Of a stretch of DNA of 64,000 bases, positions 59,867 to 64,000 are shown one piece after another. This DNA comes from Chitinophaga pendula (GTDB lineage Bacteria; Bacteroidota; Bacteroidia; Chitinophagales; Chitinophagaceae). The notes under the pieces are model-generated. The model made no database searches, was not told where the DNA came from, and saw only the letters and a program-made list of their open reading frames with translations. Position numbers and translations under genes: made by a program. Where the stretch lies: positions 6,063,501-6,127,500 of the forward strand of contig NZ_CP077769.1 in NCBI RefSeq assembly GCF_020386615.1. Reading direction: 5' to 3'. Position 1 is the stretch's first letter. Every line of letters starts with the position of its first letter.

Positions 59867-60709
59867 TTATTGAATCTTTTTAATATAATCGTCTATCGCC
59901 GCTTTTAACTCAGGATCCTTCAGCAACTCCTTACAACGCTTAAACAACTCCACCGCCTTCTTCGTATTACCCTGACTCTTATAAGCTTCCGCCAATACAA
60001 AAACAGCTTTGGCCTCTTCCGGATGACGTTTTAACAACTCCTCCATCCTGCTGATCGCCTTGTCAAACTGACCAGAAGTAATAGCAAGATTAGCCAGCGT
60101 TACCTGAGCCTCGATATTGTCCGGATTAGCCGCCACTACTTCCCGTAGCCGCGCTACCCCCGACATAGGCTCCCCGGCAGTCATATACGCCATGGCCTGT
60201 TGTATTTTCAGCGAATCATTCCCAGGATTTAATGCAATCGCTTTATCCAGTAAAGCAGCAGCTTGGGTAGCTTCCCATTTCCCGATCTCAGGACTGGGCG
60301 CATGTTGTAGATGCTCCAAAAATAAATTGGCTGCAAAGGTGAGGCTTTTTTCGGAATTTTCCAACTTAGCTGCTTCTCCCAGATAATAAGCAGCTACGGG
60401 CAGCTGGTTGAGACTGTCCCATACAGTATATAACTGCTTGAAGGCGAGGATTTGCTGGCCCTTTACATCACCACGAACGACTTTGTTTTCCCATTCGTTT
60501 ACCAGCAATAACTTTTCGGCAGGAATCTTCTTCTTAGCAGATGCTAAAAGGTCGCTAAATTCAAATGCGGGAACCTCCTGTCCGCTATGTTCATGAGCGG
60601 CAGTTGGCATGGCATTCTTATCAGTCTTTGGCGTCGTACGCCCAAAGGCAACTAATACAACTAATAACGCAGCTGCAGCGCCTACGAGGAGAACTTGAGA
60701 TTTTTGCAC
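59867..60709 (-). CDS. Membrane-anchored TPR protein
   Basis: A 280-residue protein with an N-terminal anchor (VLLVGAAAALLVVLVAFG) and three to four tetratricopeptide repeats in the C-terminal half (for example NPGNDSLKIQQAMAYMTAGEPMSGVARLREVV and NPDNIEAQVTLANLAITSGQFDKAISRMEELLKRHP). It is probably a scaffold at the inner membrane. Its place between HU and the 31-residue gene recurs in related Bacteroidota. No specific function. Confidence 0.88.
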   Translation of the reverse strand: MQKSQVLLVGAAAALLVVLVAFGRTTPKTDKNAMPTAAHEHSGQEVPAFEFSDLLASAKKKIPAEKLLLVNEWENKVVRGDVKGQQILAFKQLYTVWDSLNQLPVAAYYLGEAAKLENSEKSLTFAANLFLEHLQHAPSPEIGKWEATQAAALLDKAIALNPGNDSLKIQQAMAYMTAGEPMSGVARLREVVAANPDNIEAQVTLANLAITSGQFDKAISRMEELLKRHPEEAKAVFVLAEAYKSQGNTKKAVELFKRCKELLKDPELKAAIDDYIKKIQ

Positions 60710-60733
60710 ACCTAAAAATATTAGGAGGCAAAA

Positions 60734-61021
60734 TTAAGAACTTTTAAGCTTCTTTACTTCTGCAACAAATTCTTTAGATGGCTTAAAAGCAGGAATGAAG
60801 TGCTCGGGGATCTCCACAGCTACATTCTTCTTAATGTTCCGGCCTATCTTGGCTGCGCGTTTCTTAGTAATAAAACTGCCAAATCCACGGATGTAAATGT
60901 GTTCGCCATTCGCCAATGCCTCCTTGACCTCCTTGAACATGGCCTCGAGCGTTACTAACACATCTACTTTGGGGATGCCGGTTTTTTCAGCAATGTTGTT
61001 AATCAAATCAGCTTTTCTCAT
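60734..61021 (-). CDS. HU/IHF-family DNA-binding protein
   Basis: A 95-residue nucleoid protein: MRKADLINNIAEKTGIPKVDVLVTLEAMFKEVKEALANGEHIYIRGFGSFITKKRAAKIGRNIKK. The arm segment normally reading GRNPxTGE is GRNIKKNVAVEIPEHFIPAFKPSK, an IHF-like variant of this phylum. Promoter: TAACTTTG at 61047-61054, exact, leaving a leader of about 20 nt. First gene of the run HU-TPR-31 aa-rng. Confidence 0.95.
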   Translation of the reverse strand: MRKADLINNIAEKTGIPKVDVLVTLEAMFKEVKEALANGEHIYIRGFGSFITKKRAAKIGRNIKKNVAVEIPEHFIPAFKPSKEFVAEVKKLKSS

Positions 61022-61410
61022 AATTGAAGCGGAGGATTACTTATCCCAAAGTTATTTAAAAATTTCTATTTGTTGAATTTTAGCCAAATAAGTTTTAGTA
61101 TTTTTCTATATACCTTACTTGAACCGAATTCGTTTTATTTGCACTTTATTTAGATTGCTGTCAGAAAAACCGGGGCCGTCGCGCATTTCAAAGCATATAG
61201 AGCTACCGGTAAATGAGAATGGTTTAAATTTTCACAAAACCATCGAGTAACGAATATACAAAAAATAATATTCATTACACGCTTTTTTCTTAAAAAATTG
61301 ATTGAAAATGAAAATTTTATCCAAAGCCTCTCCTGACACCTTAAAAAACAAAAAACAGGCCCCTGCTCCTCACGCATAAACCGGGATAAAGGCCTGACGA
61401 ACAATTACTT
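61022..61410. other. 389-bp divergent region, HU / mutY
   Basis: AT-rich. The HU -7 box is at 61047-61054 (minus). No clear mutY promoter; an 84-codon minus-strand frame at 61150-61404 has no features of a real gene. Confidence 0.5.
61047..61054 (-). promoter_or_regulatory. -7 box of the HU gene
   Basis: Minus-strand TAACTTTG, exact TAnnTTTG, 26 bp from the ATG. Confidence 0.6.
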
Positions 61411-62481
61411 ATGACCAAAAAAGCATACTTTACAACCAGCCTGCTGGAATGGAACAACACCGAGAACACCCGCAGCATGCCCTGGAAAGGAGAAAAAGAC
61501 CCTTACAAAATATGGCTGTCAGAGATCATACTCCAACAAACAAGAGTAGAACAAGGATGGCCATACTATGAACGGTTCATCCAAAACTACCCCACCGTAA
61601 AACTACTCGCCCAAGCCCCCGAAGAAGAAGTATTCCGCCTCTGGCAAGGCCTCGGCTATTACGCTCGCTGTAAAAACATGCTCGCAGCCGCCCGGCAGAT
61701 CGTCACCGATTTCAACGCACAATTCCCGTCCTCCTACCACGATATCCAATCCCTCAAAGGAATTGGCCCATATACCGCCGCCGCCATCGCCTCCTTCGCA
61801 TTCAACCTCCCCCATGCCGTACTCGATGGAAACGTATTCCGCGTACTGGCCCGCTACTTCAATATATTTACCCCCATAGACAGCACCGCCGGTAAAAAAG
61901 AATTCAGCACACTCGCCGCCGAGCTCCTACCCCCCCATGCCTCCGCTCAATACAACCAGGCCATTATGGACTTCGGAGCTGTCATCTGCAAACCACAACA
62001 ACCTGCCTGCCACCAATGCCCCGTAACCTCCCGCTGCGAAGCACTCAAACAACAAACCATCTCCAACCTCCCCGTCAAATCAAAAAAACTCGTCATCAAA
62101 CATCGATACTTCCACCAGATCGTCGTACGCCATAAAGACCACGTATACCTCCACAAACGCACCGCCAGCGATATCTGGCAAAACCTGCACGAATTCTTCC
62201 TGATCGAAACACCCGAACCTGCAGACCTCTCCCAACTGCTGCAAACCGAGGCTTTCCAGACACACCTGGGCAACACCTCCCACCAGATCGTGAAAGTATC
62301 CCGTAGCTTCAAACAGCAACTGACCCACCAAACCATCCACAGCCAGTTCATCGAGATCAATACCTCCCGCAAGCCATCCTTGCCGGACCTATTCCCGGTA
62401 CACCACAGCGAGCTGGACAAATATGCCTTCCCTAAAACCATCACCGACTTCCTGACCGATAACAGCCTCCGCCTCCTCTGA
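61411..62481 (+). CDS. mutY: A/G-specific adenine glycosylase
   Basis: Removes adenine mispaired with 8-oxoguanine. A 356-residue protein: catalytic Glu in LSEIILQQTRVEQGWPYYERF, HhH-GPD motif LKGIGPYTAAAIASFAF with the catalytic Asp in AVLDGNVFRVLARYF, the [4Fe-4S] cysteines C-x6-C-x2-C-x5-C in CKPQQPACHQCPVTSRC, and a C-terminal NUDIX-like domain for 8-oxoG (about 230-350). The ATG at 61411 follows an A-rich leader. Followed by ssb and gldE, a conserved gene order in this phylum. Confidence 0.97.
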   Translation: MTKKAYFTTSLLEWNNTENTRSMPWKGEKDPYKIWLSEIILQQTRVEQGWPYYERFIQNYPTVKLLAQAPEEEVFRLWQGLGYYARCKNMLAAARQIVTDFNAQFPSSYHDIQSLKGIGPYTAAAIASFAFNLPHAVLDGNVFRVLARYFNIFTPIDSTAGKKEFSTLAAELLPPHASAQYNQAIMDFGAVICKPQQPACHQCPVTSRCEALKQQTISNLPVKSKKLVIKHRYFHQIVVRHKDHVYLHKRTASDIWQNLHEFFLIETPEPADLSQLLQTEAFQTHLGNTSHQIVKVSRSFKQQLTHQTIHSQFIEINTSRKPSLPDLFPVHHSELDKYAFPKTITDFLTDNSLRLL

Positions 62482-62522
62482 TACACTCATCTCACTTATC
62501 GTATAGTATTCTACGTAGGCCA

Positions 62523-62538
62523 TGGCCCGAATCTTGCA
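62523..62538 (+). promoter_or_regulatory. Sigma-54-like site upstream of ssb
   Basis: TGGCCC-GAATC-TTGCA: both doublets and the full TTGCA are present; only position 5 differs from TGGCAC-N5-TTGCA. The distance to ssb (143 bp) is long, and ssb is normally a sigma-A gene, so this could be chance. Confidence 0.25.
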
Positions 62539-62680
62539 GTACCTGTACAAAACTTATCGTTAAAGCCCTACAGGCAAAGAAATTTTTCCATAACGATTGG
62601 AAAAAACATTAACTTTAAGTAGGTTGTTTTCTATTATATAAGAAGAACATTTTATCAATAGGTTAAAAAAACCTGCAACT

Positions 62681-63136
62681 ATGAGAGGTGTCAATAAAGT
62701 AATCCTGATTGGTAATTTAGGCAGAGATCCTGACGTACAGTTCCTAGAAGGTAATATTGCAGTTGCCAAATTCTCACTGGCTACAACAGAAACATTTAAA
62801 GACAGAGCCGGCAAGCTCATATCACAAACAGAATGGCATACAGTAGTCCTCTGGCGCGGACTGGCAGAACTCGCCCAAAAATACCTGCACAAAGGAAGCC
62901 TCGTGTATATCGAAGGACGACTGCGCACCCGTAGTTGGGAAGACAAAGAAGGCAATAAGAAATTCGCCACAGAAGTAGTGGGCGATAACCTTGTTATGTT
63001 GGATAAACGTATGGACCTGAACCATTCGGATCATCCCATCTCCCATAGCAGCACAGGCACAACCCCTGGCGAAAGTTATCCAAATATGGATATCCCTCCA
63101 TCCATGAGCGAACCCGCTGACGATCTGCCGTTTTAA
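62681..63136 (+). CDS. ssb: Single-stranded DNA-binding protein
   Basis: A 151-residue OB-fold protein: MRGVNKVILIGNLGRDPDVQFLEGN, SLATTETFKDRAGKLISQTEWHTVVLW, KGSLVYIEGRLRTRSWEDKEGNKKF, then a Ser/Gly/Pro linker and the acidic tip ADDLPF that binds partner proteins. Length is a little short of the E. coli 178. Between mutY and gldE. Confidence 0.96.
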   Translation: MRGVNKVILIGNLGRDPDVQFLEGNIAVAKFSLATTETFKDRAGKLISQTEWHTVVLWRGLAELAQKYLHKGSLVYIEGRLRTRSWEDKEGNKKFATEVVGDNLVMLDKRMDLNHSDHPISHSSTGTTPGESYPNMDIPPSMSEPADDLPF

Positions 63137-63198
63137 ACCATTATTCATAAAAATTATAAGTTAATTCCCTACCGGTCATCCCGTAATGGGACATTACT

Positions 63199-63206
63199 TA
63201 TATTTG
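63199..63206 (+). promoter_or_regulatory. -7 box of the gldE promoter
   Basis: TATATTTG, exact TAnnTTTG, about 75 bp ahead of the gldE start. Confidence 0.5.
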
Positions 63207-63280
63207 CATAAGGGGAAGCGATTCAAGGTGATATATAACATGAATTACTTTCCCTTATTTTTAGATTTATTACACCAAAG

Positions 63281-64000
63281 TTGAATATTTTGGATATCCA
63301 TTCGGCAAGCATTATATCCGGAAAGCCATTCTTCCTCCAAGCTGCTGCACCAATTGCCACACCTAACGTGGTGGTGTACCTGCTGGTGATATTTATCATT
63401 CTGCTGCTGGCATTCATTGTCTCCGGCGCAGAAGTGGCTTTCTTCTCTCTCAACTACAAAGACCTAAACGTTCTCAAGACACGGCAGAACACCAGCGGCA
63501 GGCTCATTACCAAAATGCTGGAAAAACCACGCTCCCTGCTGGCCTCCCTGCAGATAGCCGGCCTGCTCCTCAGCATCGCATTCATCATGGTTACCAATTA
63601 CCTGATCAACCAGATGGAAGCCCTGCAGACATTCCCGGTCGTTTCCTTTGTAGTCAGACTGGCCATTATCAGCCTGGTCCTCCTTTTCTTCGGACAAGTG
63701 CTCCCCAGAGTATGGGCCGCACAAAATAATATCCGGTTCGCTACCTACTTCGCCTGGTTCGTCAGCGTTATCTACGCCACCCTCGAACCCGTAAGCGACT
63801 TTTTCGTTGGTCTCAGCACCAGCATAGAAGCCCGCTTCTTTAATCGCAGCGCCGGACAGGTCAACTACCAGGAAATAGACGATGCCATCGAAATGAGCGT
63901 CGACCCCACCGCATCCCAGGAAGAAAAAAATATCCTGAAAGGCATCCTCAAATTCGGCAACATCACCGTAAAACAGATCATGAGGACCCGCCTCGACGTT
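63281..64000 (+). CDS. gldE: Gliding motility-associated protein GldE, 5' part (runs off the window)
   Basis: A CNNM/CorC-type membrane protein. The frame is open from 63239 to the end. No ATG is usable; TTG at 63281 (MNILDIHSASIISG) or 63290 (MDIHSASIISG) are the likely starts. It has the DUF21-type helical domain (VVVYLLVIFIILLLAFIVSGAEVAFFSL, then SLLASLQIAGLLLSIAFIMV, and LAIISLVLLFFGQVLPRVWA), and continues into the region before the CBS pair (QEEKNILKGILKFGNITVKQIM). GldE is linked to gliding in flavobacteria and is found in many Bacteroidota that do not glide. The order mutY-ssb-gldE agrees with the family's usual setting. Two-thirds of the protein is missing. Confidence 0.88.
   Translation, partial: MNILDIHSASIISGKPFFLQAAAPIATPNVVVYLLVIFIILLLAFIVSGAEVAFFSLNYKDLNVLKTRQNTSGRLITKMLEKPRSLLASLQIAGLLLSIAFIMVTNYLINQMEALQTFPVVSFVVRLAIISLVLLFFGQVLPRVWAAQNNIRFATYFAWFVSVIYATLEPVSDFFVGLSTSIEARFFNRSAGQVNYQEIDDAIEMSVDPTASQEEKNILKGILKFGNITVKQIMRTRLDV

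Noticed and set aside
61150..61404. 84-codon minus-strand frame between HU and mutY
   Set aside because: No motif, AT-rich, and it lies across the likely mutY leader.
63240..63284. ATG at 63240 as the gldE start
   Set aside because: It is in a different frame and stops after 14 codons; gldE must use TTG.
1..64000. tRNA, rRNA, prophage, toxin-antitoxin or restriction systems
   Set aside because: None of their sequence signs was found on either strand by eye; a tRNAscan and profile search would settle it.

Overview
The window is chromosomal DNA from a Bacteroidota bacterium, most likely Chitinophagaceae (Chitinophaga-like). This rests on lineage-typical genes (gldE, IPExxxVDY, DUF5522, a Rho with an acidic insert, a 31-residue AURKAIP1/COX24 protein), on Bacteroidota -7 boxes (TAnnTTTG) in front of several genes, and on weak or absent Shine-Dalgarno sequences. 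No rRNA, tRNA, CRISPR array, insertion sequence, phage gene or origin is visible.

Layout. 1-5009: the 3' end of trmB overlapping a DUF5522 gene and an alkyltransferase-like gene, then an IPExxxVDY protein, a pterin dehydratase and a LytS/LytTR two-component pair. 5010-14432: an outer-membrane beta-barrel, a small lipoprotein, rho, asnS, a lone ExbD, a 2OG-Fe(II) oxygenase, a secreted alpha/beta hydrolase and a chromate transporter. 14438-24489: a DNA-damage/stress island on the minus strand (DUF6766-ku-ligD-DUF4199-orphan sigma-54 activator, topoisomerase IB + SDR, CinA-C, DUF892 ferritin-like protein, Pro-rich protein) with one plus-strand small protein. 24941-32748: a signalling cluster (CHASE3 kinase, REC-PAS kinase, sigma-54 activator, single-domain REC) ending with a two-domain GT4 glycosyltransferase. 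33438-34457: gpsA. 34603-46434: a MacB-like tripartite efflux locus with two adaptors, two ATPases, one permease and one TolC, divergent from its sigma-54 activator/kinase pair. 46453-55882: metabolism and envelope genes (YhhN, nadB, LpxL-type acyltransferase, LysM/BON proteins, MBL-rhodanese, ArsR, tsaB, a degenerate 3HCDH-like protein, ridA). 55977-64000: an L,D-transpeptidase lipoprotein, rng, a 31-residue ribosomal-type protein, a TPR protein, HU, then mutY, ssb and a truncated gldE.

The most unusual signal is regulatory. A 14-bp pattern, TGGCAT-N5-TTG, resembling a sigma-54 -24/-12 promoter, occurs four times in intergenic DNA: as a divergent pair between the NHEJ operon and the small gene at 20561, ahead of the efflux operon, and about 60 bp before an intrinsic terminator that no gene explains (a candidate small RNA at about 32997-33078). 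Three sigma-54 activators lie in the same 30 kb, so the window looks like a sigma-54-controlled stress and efflux region. The link is inferred from sequence only, and the usual C of the -12 GC is absent in all four sites.
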